Below are positions 1 to 7,995 of a stretch of DNA of 64,000 bases, in pieces; within the stretch, counting starts at the first letter, position 1, and the number at the start of each line of letters is the position of its first letter. The notes beneath the pieces were generated by a model. That model did not search any database, had not been told where the DNA came from, and saw nothing but the letters and a program-made list of their open reading frames with translations. This DNA is from Paralcaligenes sp. KSB-10 (GTDB lineage: Bacteria > Pseudomonadota > Gammaproteobacteria > Burkholderiales > Burkholderiaceae_B): assembly GCF_021266465.1 (NCBI RefSeq), contig NZ_CP089848.1, forward strand, positions 3,100,001-3,164,000. Reading direction: 5' to 3'. The translations under genes were made by a program, and so were the position numbers.

Positions 1-1
1 C

Positions 2-613
2 GGGGCGAAGGTTACCGGCGCCGACATCGCCACCGACCTCCTCGCTGCCGCCAAAGCGCGAGCAAAAGCCGAGAACTTCGAGATCACCTACCAAATCGGC
101 GATGCGGAAAAACTCCCTTTTGCGGATGGCAGTTTCGACGCCGTCGTTTCGACCTTTGGCGTAATGTTCGCAAGCCATCCGGAAGCGGCGGCGGCCGAGA
201 TGGCCCGGGTCTGTCGCAAAGGCGGACGTCTCGGCCTGGCGACCTGGACGCCGGACGGCAATGTCTACAAGATGTTCGTGGTGATGCGGCCCTACATGCC
301 TACGCCGGCGAATCCCGCGCCACCATCCCCATTCGCCTGGGGAAACCGCGATCGCGTCCAGGAGAGGCTGGGTTCCAGTTTCGACCTGAAATTCGAAGAA
401 GGCATCACGACCTACTACGATCAGGACGGCAAGGCCGCGTGGCACGCATTCTCCACCGGATACGGGCCTACCAAGGCCTTGGCCAACAGTCTGGACGATG
501 CCCGGCGGGCGCAACTCCAGAGCGACTTCGCCGCCTTCCACGACGAATTCGCCACGGACATAGGCATCGCCGTCCCCCGCGAATACCTGCTCACGATCGG
601 CACGCGGCATTAG
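2..613 (+). CDS. Class I SAM-dependent methyltransferase, 5' end cut by window edge
   Basis: The reading frame is open from base 2, so the N-terminus and glycine-rich motif I start lie outside the window. What remains shows the later part of a Methyltransf_11-type Rossmann fold: an acidic residue after strand beta-2 (VTGADIA), the motif GDAEKLPFADGSFDAV that lines the SAM pocket, and a strand-4 helix region with CRKGGRLGLATW, the usual 'RVLKPGG' equivalent. The C-terminal half is less typical and ends RH. Methyl acceptor unknown. It is followed by a hairpin and then a convergent autotransporter gene. Family assignment is firm; substrate is not deducible. Confidence 0.8.
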   Translation, partial: GAKVTGADIATDLLAAAKARAKAENFEITYQIGDAEKLPFADGSFDAVVSTFGVMFASHPEAAAAEMARVCRKGGRLGLATWTPDGNVYKMFVVMRPYMPTPANPAPPSPFAWGNRDRVQERLGSSFDLKFEEGITTYYDQDGKAAWHAFSTGYGPTKALANSLDDARRAQLQSDFAAFHDEFATDIGIAVPREYLLTIGTRH

Positions 614-634
614 ATTCATCGATGCCGTGCGTAA

Positions 635-655
635 GGGCGACTCTCGTGGCCGCCC
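635..655. terminator. GC-rich hairpin, copy 1 of a recurrent intergenic element
   Basis: GGGCG (635-639) pairs with CGCCC (651-655) 22 bases after the methyltransferase stop, between convergent genes. Read on the minus strand it resembles the hairpins at 17508-17528 and 55533-55553. There is no T-run, so it is only terminator-like. Confidence 0.4.
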
Positions 656-707
656 GTGGGTGATGACGCACCGGCCTGAACGGGCAGGCACAAAGCCCGC
701 CTCTGCA

Positions 708-837
708 GAGCCTGGTGTGGACGTTCCCAGAATACCCATGCCAGATTACGAAACCTTGCGTGAGCATTCCGGGGATGTCCATGCCAGGCTACAGAGCCTT
801 GTGCGGAAAGATCCTAGAATGCCCACACCAAATTCAA
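708..837. repeat. Three imperfect tandem units of about 43 bp at the autotransporter 3' end
   Basis: Units start at 708 (gagcctggtgtgg), 751 (aaaccttgcgtga) and 794 (gagccttgtgcgg); each then contains a block like 'ccatgccag' or 'cccacacca'. By eye they are roughly three quarters identical. The third unit contains the last codons and stop of the autotransporter gene (minus strand), so units 1 and 2 look like decayed copies of that 3' end. Confidence 0.65.
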
Positions 838-3426
838 ACGCGCGCCGTGGTCTTGCAGGCGGCGGGCGAATTGGCCGGCGTAGGCAACGCCCAGGCTCAC
901 ATTCCTGGCAAGTCTGGCCTGCACACCCAGTTCGAATTGCCAGGCCTGGCGCGCCAAAGCTTGGCCTTCGGACTCAAAGACCGCATGCCGAGCGGCGTCC
1001 CTGAAACTTTGATGGGAAAAAGAGCGCACGGCACCGCTGGCGTGGCGCCAGGCCAGCAAGCCCCGGATCCTGGCGGCGCCCACGGCCGTTTCAATTTCGT
1101 GCGTCAGCCTTAATCCCAGCGTGGTAAATAGCGCCGACGGGCGGGCAGGCAAAACATCGAGCGCTGCCGCACCGCCCTGTTCGGTAAAGCCGTCGATATG
1201 GGTTCGCACCCAGGCCAGGCGCACGAAGGGCGCAAGAGTCGATGGGGATTTCGTTGCAGGTGAATGCGATGACGGGGATTGCAGGCGATCACTGGAGTCG
1301 CCCCTATCCATGAAATCCGTGCCCGCGGAGAGCGGGGATATCCGAGCCGATGTTGCCGCGCCCGCCGACGGCAACGATATCGGCCAGGCCACTTCCCCGA
1401 AGATTTGCGTGCCGCCGGCTTGATAGCGGCTTTGCAGATCATCGTGCAGGCCGGCCACAGCGACCTTTCGACGGCTTTCCACGCCATGCCGGGAATGCGC
1501 GGCGCCCAGCGCAAGCACGCTGCCCCGCCAGCGGCCGGCCAGGTTCAGGCCAAGGTGCGTGCTGTGAATCCGGGCATTGGCCATGGATTGGCCGCGCCAT
1601 ACATGGCTTTGCTGGGCGCCAAAGAAACCGCCCACGGCCCAGTCGGCATTGACCGGCGCACCAAGCCCCAGCACCAGGCCCTGGATACTGCGCTGATCGG
1701 CCGGCGTTCCCGATTGAGCGGCTCGATCGGCCGAGGAATAATATGCCTGGCTCCAAAACCGGGGCCGATCCGATTGAGCAGGCAATGCATCCGGCAAGAC
1801 GCGGGAAGTATGGCCGACCGCTTGCGGACTATCGGCATGACGCGCTGCCTGTCGAACCGAGCGGCTTTCATCAAAAGGCAAGCCTGGCCCGAACGGGCTT
1901 GCGTGCTCAAGCACAGCCTCTCGCACGAAACGGCTATCGTCGATCAAGCTGGATTGCAGCGACGCGGCCCAGCTACCCGACAATTGCTGAAATGCCGATC
2001 GGGCCTGAGGCTCATCCAGCACCACCACTTTATCGTAAAGCGCCGGCCCTGCCGATCCATCCCCTCCCGCCGCCTCGTCTTCGACAGCATCGGCCACCTG
2101 CTCTTGCGTGGGCGTTTCCGCCACCTCGTCGAACGCCGTATCGTTGCGGGTCAGAGTCAGGTGCACCTGCTTGTCGTCATAGCTCAAGGACGGCGTCAAA
2201 AATGCAAAATTGCTTTGCACCGATGCGAAGCGACTATTGTCCAGTCCCTGTTCGGCGCGCAAGATCGGATAGTGGGTGCTGGTTTGCCAATCGCCCGCTT
2301 CGGCCAGGGCAATTACATCGCCATCCAGCAAGGCCTTGCCGCCGACCTGCACAAAGTCCGCGGCGCCCTGCGGCGTTGCCTCGACCTCGAACCGCGCATT
2401 GGGCTTGAACACCAGGTCGCCCTGTACCGCCAGCGTGCCTAGGCTGTTGCCCGCGGCCAGCGTGCCGCCGTCCATGATCGTCGCCGACCCGACCGAGCCC
2501 ACGCCTTGCAAGCGCGCGCCCCGATTCACCCGCACCGATCCCGAAAAAAATCGATCCACCGCCAGCGTACCCTGATTCACCGTCGCCGCGCCGAAATACG
2601 CCATGGCATCGGCACTGATCCGCAAGCGTCCCGCCCCCTGCTTCACCAGCGGCGCCGCGCCGGCCAAAGTGCCCGCCTGGATAGCCTCGCCGCTATCGAC
2701 CGTCATTTGCACGCTATCGGCATAATCGGCCGGCACGACATCAGCGTACGAACCCGCCGGCACTTCCCGGCTGATATCCATCGCCTGCAACTGCAGCGTA
2801 TTCAGCAGCGTGATGCCCGGCGCATAACTCAGGACCGTGCCCGTATTGGCGTTCAGCGTCCGGTAGTCGCCTCCCAAAGCGCTGTTGCCGGCTACATGCA
2901 GCGTGCCTTGCAGCAGCAAGGTATTGCCGGCATAGGTGTTGGCTCCCGACAAAACCAGTGTGCCGGCCCCCAGCTTGGCCAGACCCTCGCGCGACGGCCA
3001 TACATTGCCGATGGGGCCGTTCAAATGCAGGGCCGTATCCGCCAAGGTATTGATAACAGCCCGTTCGCCGATCCGCACTTCGCGGTTCGACTGAAACGAT
3101 CCGCCCACATGCAACGCACCCCCAGAAAACACAAAAGGCGCATCGGGGGAACCCCATTGCGCCTCGTTCTCGATAATTTCCCAGCCATCCGGCGGCGGCG
3201 ACCACAACACCGCCGACAAAGGATCGTGCTGCCGCTTGTGCTCAGTTTCGGCCAGCGGCGCGGCCACCGCCAAATCGCCCAGACCCATGCAAGAAACCCC
3301 CACGGCCGCCACTAAACTCCACAAATACCTGCAAACCGGCAACCCTTGCCACGGCCCATTGCCCGCGCCGACCACATGAATCCCACTTTCTTCCAACGGC
3401 AACACCGATACTCTTTGAATCGTCAT
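814..3426 (-). CDS. Autotransporter (type Va secretion) with C-terminal beta-barrel
   Basis: 870 aa. The N-terminus has a long pre-sequence with a hydrophobic stretch (about residues 34-50) ending AVAA, an extended signal peptide as in many autotransporters. The start is fixed by GGAGG five bases before the ATG. The passenger contains the repeat motif GAGTLVLSGANTYAGNT (about 150-170) followed by LLQGTLHVAGNSALGG, typical of beta-helix passengers, and further GTLAV / GSGS-like strands to about 400. The C-terminal roughly 280 residues form the outer-membrane barrel, ending in the BAM-type signature LNLVWAF with terminal Phe. No protease triad or RGD was recognised in the passenger, so function (adhesin or other) is open. 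The 3' end is embedded in a tandem repeat. Confidence 0.9.
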   Translation of the reverse strand: MTIQRVSVLPLEESGIHVVGAGNGPWQGLPVCRYLWSLVAAVGVSCMGLGDLAVAAPLAETEHKRQHDPLSAVLWSPPPDGWEIIENEAQWGSPDAPFVFSGGALHVGGSFQSNREVRIGERAVINTLADTALHLNGPIGNVWPSREGLAKLGAGTLVLSGANTYAGNTLLLQGTLHVAGNSALGGDYRTLNANTGTVLSYAPGITLLNTLQLQAMDISREVPAGSYADVVPADYADSVQMTVDSGEAIQAGTLAGAAPLVKQGAGRLRISADAMAYFGAATVNQGTLAVDRFFSGSVRVNRGARLQGVGSVGSATIMDGGTLAAGNSLGTLAVQGDLVFKPNARFEVEATPQGAADFVQVGGKALLDGDVIALAEAGDWQTSTHYPILRAEQGLDNSRFASVQSNFAFLTPSLSYDDKQVHLTLTRNDTAFDEVAETPTQEQVADAVEDEAAGGDGSAGPALYDKVVVLDEPQARSAFQQLSGSWAASLQSSLIDDSRFVREAVLEHASPFGPGLPFDESRSVRQAARHADSPQAVGHTSRVLPDALPAQSDRPRFWSQAYYSSADRAAQSGTPADQRSIQGLVLGLGAPVNADWAVGGFFGAQQSHVWRGQSMANARIHSTHLGLNLAGRWRGSVLALGAAHSRHGVESRRKVAVAGLHDDLQSRYQAGGTQIFGEVAWPISLPSAGAATSARISPLSAGTDFMDRGDSSDRLQSPSSHSPATKSPSTLAPFVRLAWVRTHIDGFTEQGGAAALDVLPARPSALFTTLGLRLTHEIETAVGAARIRGLLAWRHASGAVRSFSHQSFRDAARHAVFESEGQALARQAWQFELGVQARLARNVSLGVAYAGQFARRLQDHGARLNLVWAF

Positions 3427-3450
3427 TGTTTCCTCCGATAGGATAAAAAA

Positions 3451-3464
3451 GTCACATTCGTGAC
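3451..3464. promoter_or_regulatory. Short inverted repeat upstream of the autotransporter
   Basis: GTCAC-attc-GTGAC, perfect 5-bp arms, 25 bp upstream of the autotransporter ATG on the minus strand. Position fits an operator or 5'-UTR hairpin; no matching regulator recognised. Confidence 0.3.
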
Positions 3465-3613
3465 GATCGGATTATGAAACATTTAGATTTGCTTTGGTAT
3501 ATTTATTTATATTTTGATGCTTGGACGATGGCGTTCAATCGCCATGCGTGCCGCTGGCTGGGGGCTTGGGTAAGCACCGCGGGCCGTCAGGGACGTCGGC
3601 CTTCAGCGGGAGG

Positions 3614-4276
3614 TCAGGCGCCCCTGCGCCCTTGGCGCCGCAGGACGACATGCGTGGCCTTCTCCGACGCTACGGATTCAACGCATTCGTATCCCAGAGC
3701 CCGCAAGTCAAGCCCTTCGAACAGCGATTCTCCCCGGCCGAGCAGGACCGGCGAGATAGCAATATGCAGCTCATCAATGAGGCCCTCACGCAGATACTGC
3801 CGTACTGTGCCCGGCCCACCGCCGATCCGTACGTCCATGCCGGCAGCGGCTTCGCGTGCACGGTCTAGCGCCTCGCGAATGCCGCCTGTTATGAAGTGGA
3901 ACGTCGTGCCGCCTTCCATCTCGATGGGTGGGCGCGCATGATGGGTCAAAATGAAGGCTGGCACGTGATACGGTGGATTGTCTCCCCACCAGCCTTTCCA
4001 GTTGGAGTCCGGCCAGTCCCCACGAATGGGCCCGAACATGTTCCTTCCAAGAATCCAGGCCCCAACATTCTGAAAGCTACGGGCGGCGAAATCATCGTCA
4101 ACTCCGGTCGTACCGCCGTCCTTGCCGAACAAGACCCTCTGGAACGTGCGTGTTGGGACTAGCCACTGGTGCAGTTCCGTCCCGCCAACGCCGAGCGGAT
4201 TGTCGATGTCTTGATTTGGGCCTGCCCCGTATCCGTCAAGCGAAATGGTGAAGCCGTCAACGCGAACTCGTGTCAT
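3614..4276 (-). CDS. Dihydrofolate reductase family / RibD C-terminal domain protein
   Basis: 220 aa with the RibD_C fold: N-terminal strand VDGFTISLDGYGAG, a central LGRNMFGP segment, and the NADPH-binding signature VRIGGGPGTVRQYLREGLIDELHIAISPVLLG (split here as VRIGGGPGTV ... GLIDELHI ... PVLLGRGESLF). Many small members of this family are uncharacterised NADPH-dependent reductases rather than true DHFR or riboflavin enzymes. The start has GGAGG seven bases upstream. It stands alone between an autotransporter and an island of TA genes. Confidence 0.85.
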   Translation of the reverse strand: MTRVRVDGFTISLDGYGAGPNQDIDNPLGVGGTELHQWLVPTRTFQRVLFGKDGGTTGVDDDFAARSFQNVGAWILGRNMFGPIRGDWPDSNWKGWWGDNPPYHVPAFILTHHARPPIEMEGGTTFHFITGGIREALDRAREAAAGMDVRIGGGPGTVRQYLREGLIDELHIAISPVLLGRGESLFEGLDLRALGYECVESVASEKATHVVLRRQGRRGA

Positions 4277-4440
4277 CGTTTGCCTCCGTTTAAACGCCCA
4301 AGAAGTAAATCAACGAACGCTTTTGGCCGATTGTAGTCCCATGTTCACGATCAAACTCGACCTGTTGCAGGCAGGAATCCGAGTGATCAATTCCGAGGAA
4401 ACTAGCCCGTCAGCACCAAAAATGCTTAATATAGTGAAAT

Positions 4441-4457
4441 ATAGTAAAAAATACTAT
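4441..4457. promoter_or_regulatory. AT-rich palindrome before the AAA ATPase gene
   Basis: ATAGTA-aaaaa-TACTAT, perfect 6-bp arms, 39 bp upstream of the ATG, preceded by another half-site (atatagtg, 4430-4437) and followed by TATACT and TATATT boxes. It lies in the most AT-rich stretch of the local 4 kb. A self-regulatory operator or promoter is inferred. Confidence 0.4.
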
Positions 4458-4495
4458 ACTTACGTATATTAAGCTAGAAATCAGTAGAGGATAAA

Positions 4496-5659
4496 ATGGA
4501 TCCATACCGTAATCCTTTTGCCCCAGGCGCAGGAAGTAGACCGCCTGAACTTGCTGGGCGCGATGCAATTCTTAAGACGGCAAGGATTTCATGTGGCCGC
4601 GCCGTTAAAGGGCGAAGCGCCCGATCAGTCATGCTCCTCGGGCTGAGGGGGACCGGCAAGACTGTCCTGCTAAATGAAATAGGGAAAATCGCACAGGAAG
4701 AAGGCCTTCTTGTCTCCAAGGTGGAGTCTCCGGAATGTGAGAGTCTCGCACGTCTTCTCTATCCTGAAATGCGAAAGGTTATGCGCTCGCTTTCGAGCGT
4801 ACAGGCCGCTAAGCAGATGGCCGACCGCGGACTGAAGGGTCTTCGAGGTTTTGCGTCGATCTTCAAGATTGACATCGCTGGTGTCGAAATCGGCGTTGAG
4901 TCTGAGCCCGGCCTCGCTGATAGTGGGGACCTTCAGCACGATCTTCCAGACCTTTTTAATGTAATCGGTCAAGCAGCAAAAGCCGCAGGCAAAGGATGGA
5001 TTCTTCTCATCGACGAAGTCCAGTACCTTTCCGTAGCAGATCTATCAGCACTGATCGTTGCCATCCATCATATGTCCCAAGAAGGCCTTCCAGTACTTCT
5101 CGTCGGTGCAGGTCTTCCGCAAGTTGCCCGACTCGCGGGCGAAGCAAAGTCCTATTCCGAGCGGCTTTTTCTTTACCCAGCCGTTGGAGCGCTCGATCAG
5201 CCGTCCGCTATTCAAGCGGTTGAAAAGCCGATATTAGACGAAGATGCCTCAATCGAACCGACGGCACTCGGCATCATCGTCGATCGTACACGTGGCTATC
5301 CCTTCTTCCTACAAGAGTGGGCTTCCACAACCTGGAACAACGCTGAAGGACCAGAAATCACCATTGACGACGTGAACCAATCCTATGCCGAAACTCTCGC
5401 TTCACTTGATGCAGGCTTCTTCAGAGTCCGTATCGATCGGCTGACCAAGTCAGAGATTCAGTTCGTGAAAACGATGTCGGAACTGGGTGATGGCCCCTAT
5501 GCCATGGCAGATATTGCCAAGGCACTGGGGCGAACCCAGTCATCGCTCGGGCCAACTCGGGCCAGCATTATTTCTAAAGGAATGATTTACAGCACAGATC
5601 ATGGCTATCTGAACTTTACCGTTCCACTCTTCGCAGAATACATGCAGCGCCAGGGATGA
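4496..5659 (+). CDS. Orphan AAA-type ATP-binding protein
   Basis: 387 aa. Walker A GLRGTGKT at 49-56, Walker B ILLIDE at 169-174, a sensor-like LLVGAGLPQ at about 200, and a C-terminal winged-helix-like part (about 310-387: FVKTMSELGDGPYAMADIAKALGR). This is the AAA_16/STAND-like architecture found in orphan ATPases of mobile islands; the cellular role of this family is not established. The start is supported by AGAGG seven bases upstream of the ATG. It is followed within 10 bp by a higBA relic, and the surroundings are TA genes, so a role in an accessory or defence island is possible but only by association. Confidence 0.75.
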   Translation: MDPYRNPFAPGAGSRPPELAGRDAILKTARISCGRAVKGRSARSVMLLGLRGTGKTVLLNEIGKIAQEEGLLVSKVESPECESLARLLYPEMRKVMRSLSSVQAAKQMADRGLKGLRGFASIFKIDIAGVEIGVESEPGLADSGDLQHDLPDLFNVIGQAAKAAGKGWILLIDEVQYLSVADLSALIVAIHHMSQEGLPVLLVGAGLPQVARLAGEAKSYSERLFLYPAVGALDQPSAIQAVEKPILDEDASIEPTALGIIVDRTRGYPFFLQEWASTTWNNAEGPEITIDDVNQSYAETLASLDAGFFRVRIDRLTKSEIQFVKTMSELGDGPYAMADIAKALGRTQSSLGPTRASIISKGMIYSTDHGYLNFTVPLFAEYMQRQG

Positions 5660-5664
5660 ATCCG

Positions 5665-5879
5665 ATCGTAGCGCAAGCGTTCTGAAAACCGACGCCGAAA
5701 CCGTAGAAATGGAGCAACGAATGGAAATCGGTCCCATCCATACCGACGCCGACTACACGGCCATCCTAAAAGAAGTTTCTCGTCTCATGGAAAGCGACCA
5801 GGCGGCTGCAGCTCCTCGCCGGATAAACACAAACCCGCTTACCTCGTTCACAGGAAACTGCCCGGGCGCATGCATTTAG
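5665..5879 (+). pseudogene. Relic of a higBA toxin-antitoxin pair with internal deletion
   Basis: Bases 5666-5695 match the middle of higB (7351-7380) and then jump, at a shared cgacgc, to the higB 3' end (from 7492), losing about 113 bp. The higB stop TAA reads CAA here. The higA start follows: the ORF 5721-5879 (52 codons) begins MEIGPIHTDADYTAILKEV, nearly the same as intact HigA (MEIRPIHTDADYKATLKEV). Similarity ends after MESD at about 5800 and the remaining codons are unrelated. Not functional as a toxin. Confidence 0.85.
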
Positions 5880-5972
5880 CCAAGCCTAAAAGTTCCGAAT
5901 CAGCTTCTGGCCACAAGGCGATTTTACAAACGCAGGACCATCCGCTTCAACTGGCCGATTGACACGCGCTGG

Positions 5973-6716
5973 CTAGGTGAGGTTCAAGCCACCATCCGAC
6001 AGTAGAATTTCGCCCGTCAAATAGTCCGAGGCGACCAGCATTGCAACAGCCTGGGCAATGTCTTCTGGACTAGCCGCCCGACGCATAGGCGCCCGTTCTT
6101 TCCAAAGTTGCTGTGCCTGCGTCCAGTCCGCCGTCATAGGCGTATCTACCAGGCCTGGTGCGACGGCGTTCACTCGGATATGCGGGGCAAGCGAAAGAGC
6201 AAGCAAGCGGGTCACATGGTTTAGCGCGGCCTTGGTCGCTGCGTAAGGAATGGATGCACCCTTTGGTCGGACGCCAGCATGCGAACTAACATTAACGACA
6301 CACCCAGGCTTGCCCCGCGCGGCAGCATCACGGAGCGCGGATTCCGCATGCGCTACCAAACGAAATGGGGCAACGACATTGACTTCATGCAGTTCCTGCC
6401 ATACATCCGGCGTGGCCGCCAAGATATCCGCATGCGGAATTACGCGACTGACGCCGGCGTTATTGACCAGCACGTCGAGTCGCCCCCACACGGCAATTGC
6501 TTCGCGTACAAGCCTCTCCCGGTCCGCCTCATTAGCCAGGTCGGCTTGCACATACGCCCCCTTGGCGAACTCGCCGGCCAACGCATGCCCTGCATCGACC
6601 GAGCTGCGCGAATGCAAGACGATAGCGAATCCCTCGTTTGATAGCCGTCGAGCAATGGCGGCGCCGATACCGGAAGTAGAGCCGGTGACAAGGGCAACAG
6701 GAGACGAAGAGTTCAT
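5973..6716 (-). CDS. Short-chain dehydrogenase/reductase (SDR)
   Basis: 247 aa classical SDR: cofactor motif TGSTSGIG near residue 11, NNAG near 88, catalytic Ser in NVSSHAG and YAATK near 158-162, then the C-terminal PEDIAQAVAMLVASDYLTGEILLSDGG motif (here PEDIAQAV ... TGEIL ... DGG). A 3-oxoacyl-ACP-reductase-like NAD(P)H enzyme; substrate unknown. It sits between the higBA relic and the truncated antitoxin, and so would be lost by recombination between the relic and the intact higBA copy. Confidence 0.85.
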   Translation of the reverse strand: MNSSSPVALVTGSTSGIGAAIARRLSNEGFAIVLHSRSSVDAGHALAGEFAKGAYVQADLANEADRERLVREAIAVWGRLDVLVNNAGVSRVIPHADILAATPDVWQELHEVNVVAPFRLVAHAESALRDAAARGKPGCVVNVSSHAGVRPKGASIPYAATKAALNHVTRLLALSLAPHIRVNAVAPGLVDTPMTADWTQAQQLWKERAPMRRAASPEDIAQAVAMLVASDYLTGEILLSDGGLNLT

Positions 6717-6882
6717 AGACGTATCGATATCAAGAGTAAAGGGCCACCCACCGCAGAGCGCAGGACGTAATTTGGCGGCTTAACTTGTGGCCGATTGTAG
6801 CCAAATACAGATGGCCGAACCCGACGCAAAGCGGAAATTCGCGGATTTTTCGATAGTGGCCAGTAAAGGCTGATTACTGCCG

Positions 6883-7116
6883 TTAGTGGCATGCCTTGCG
6901 GTCGGTCGCTATGGAAGCCAGTACGGCTTGGCTGAGCTTAAGCTTTTCGCGCATGGTGCGGATGTCTTCACTGTTGCAGGCAGGAATCGGCTTCAGGCAA
7001 AGAGCATCATAACGGCCCATCGTCCGCTTGTTAATGAACCCTTGTCGATGCAGGTCGCTGGCTGTTTCGTGCACTGCTGCAAGTATTGAGCTTTTCACCT
7101 GAGTTTTATTGGTCAT
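6883..7116 (-). pseudogene. Truncated Xre-type antitoxin
   Basis: 77 aa with a good GGAG ribosome site seven bases before the ATG. The sequence follows HigA/NadS-type antitoxins: ILAAVHETASDLHRQGFINK, then MGRYDALCL and IRTMREKLKLSQAVLAS, which is the start of the helix-turn-helix. The normal continuation (second HTH helix with the QWE.G signature and tail) is replaced by IATDRKACH and stop. The DNA-binding domain is therefore broken. No toxin ORF lies beside it; the upstream neighbour is the divergent higBA pair. Confidence 0.65.
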
Positions 7117-7181
7117 GGCAGATCTCCTGTAACGATCCGTTCTCGACGGCTTCCTTCAATTGTGATTCGATAAGTTAATGC

Positions 7182-7210
7182 TTGCATTAGTCCCAATATG
7201 GGACTATAGT
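7182..7210 (+). promoter_or_regulatory. higBA promoter with operator in its spacer
   Basis: TTGCAT (7182-7187), 17-bp spacer, TATAGT (7205-7210). The palindrome TAGTCCC-aatat-GGGACTA (7188-7206) fills the spacer and touches the -10 box. HigA binding there would block polymerase. Predicted transcription start is close to the higB ATG at 7217, so the mRNA may be leaderless or nearly so. Confidence 0.65.
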
Positions 7211-7216
7211 TATTTC

Positions 7217-7519
7217 ATGCGAGTGATAGCGATCAGCACCTTACATCAGTTCTGGGAAACTCACCCTGCCGCTGAGCAAGCAATTAAAGCCTGGGTGGAC
7301 GAGGCCACTCAAGCAAACTGGGCCCAACCTGCTGATATCAAGATTCAATATCGTAGCGCCAGCGTTCTGAAAAACCGACGCGTCGTGTTTAACATCAAGG
7401 GCAATGACTACCGCCTTATTGTCGCCATTGCTTACCGCATCGGCATTGTCTACGTAAAATTTATCGGCACCCACGCCGAATACGACAATATCGACGCCGA
7501 AACCGTAGAAATGGAGTAA
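7217..7519 (+). CDS. higB: HigB-type mRNA interferase toxin
   Basis: 100 aa, PF09907-like RelE-fold toxin: MRVIAISTLHQFWETHP, then W..P.DIK..Y..A..L.NRRVVFNIKGNDYRLIV, and IVYVKFIGTHAEYDNID with the conserved H-AEYD near the C-terminus. This family cuts mRNA on the ribosome. An upstream TTG at 7178 extends the frame by 13 codons, but 7217 gives the family N-terminus and fits the promoter. No Shine-Dalgarno sequence precedes the ATG. higA begins 3 bp after the stop. Confidence 0.9.
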   Translation: MRVIAISTLHQFWETHPAAEQAIKAWVDEATQANWAQPADIKIQYRSASVLKNRRVVFNIKGNDYRLIVAIAYRIGIVYVKFIGTHAEYDNIDAETVEME

Positions 7520-7522
7520 CTC

Positions 7523-7894
7523 ATGGAAATCCGTCCCATCCATACCGATGCCGACTACAAGGCCACCCTAAAAGAAGTTTCTCGTCTCATGGAAAGCGAC
7601 CCAGAGCCAGGGACGCCAGAAGGCGACCGCCTTGATGTGCTTGCTACCCTAGTGCAATCCTATGAAGCAAAGAACTATCCAATTGACTTGCCCGACCCCA
7701 TTGAGGCCATCAAGTTTCGGATGGAGCAGGCAGGCCTCACCGCCAAAGATCTGGAACCGATGATTGGCCAGCGTAATCGCGTCTACGAAATACTGAACCG
7801 CAAACGCGCCTTAACGCTCCCGATGATCTGGAAGCTGCACCGGCAGCTTGGCATTCCGGCCGAAAGCCTCATCAGGCCCACCTCGCACGCATGA
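7523..7894 (+). CDS. higA: HigA-type antitoxin with Xre helix-turn-helix
   Basis: 123 aa, COG5499 family. N-terminal part MEIRPIHTDADYKATLKEV and E.DRLDVL binds the toxin in related systems; C-terminal HTH in AIKFRMEQAGLTAKDLEPMIG and RNRVYEILNRKRALTLPMI. Co-transcribed with higB (3-bp gap), expected to neutralise HigB and repress the promoter through the palindrome at 7188-7206. A 5' fragment of a second copy lies at 5721. Confidence 0.92.
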   Translation: MEIRPIHTDADYKATLKEVSRLMESDPEPGTPEGDRLDVLATLVQSYEAKNYPIDLPDPIEAIKFRMEQAGLTAKDLEPMIGQRNRVYEILNRKRALTLPMIWKLHRQLGIPAESLIRPTSHA

Positions 7895-7995
7895 CTAAAA
7901 CTAGCCGCATCAGGGCGAATGAGGACCTTCGGCTTGCTCCAGCACCAACACCGAAAGATCAGCGACCCTCATATTTATGCGCATTGAGAGGCAAC

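Noticed and set aside
613-814. Insertion-sequence remnant near the autotransporter end
   Set aside because: No transposase fragment, terminal inverted repeats or target duplication could be seen; tandem duplication explains the repeats.
708-837. Possible short CRISPR array
   Set aside because: Units are contiguous without spacers, imperfect, and overlap a coding end; no cas genes in the window.
1279-3315. Plus-strand ORFs of 387, 221 and 269 codons
   Set aside because: Antisense shadows of the autotransporter gene; low-complexity Arg/Ala/Pro-rich translations with no motif.
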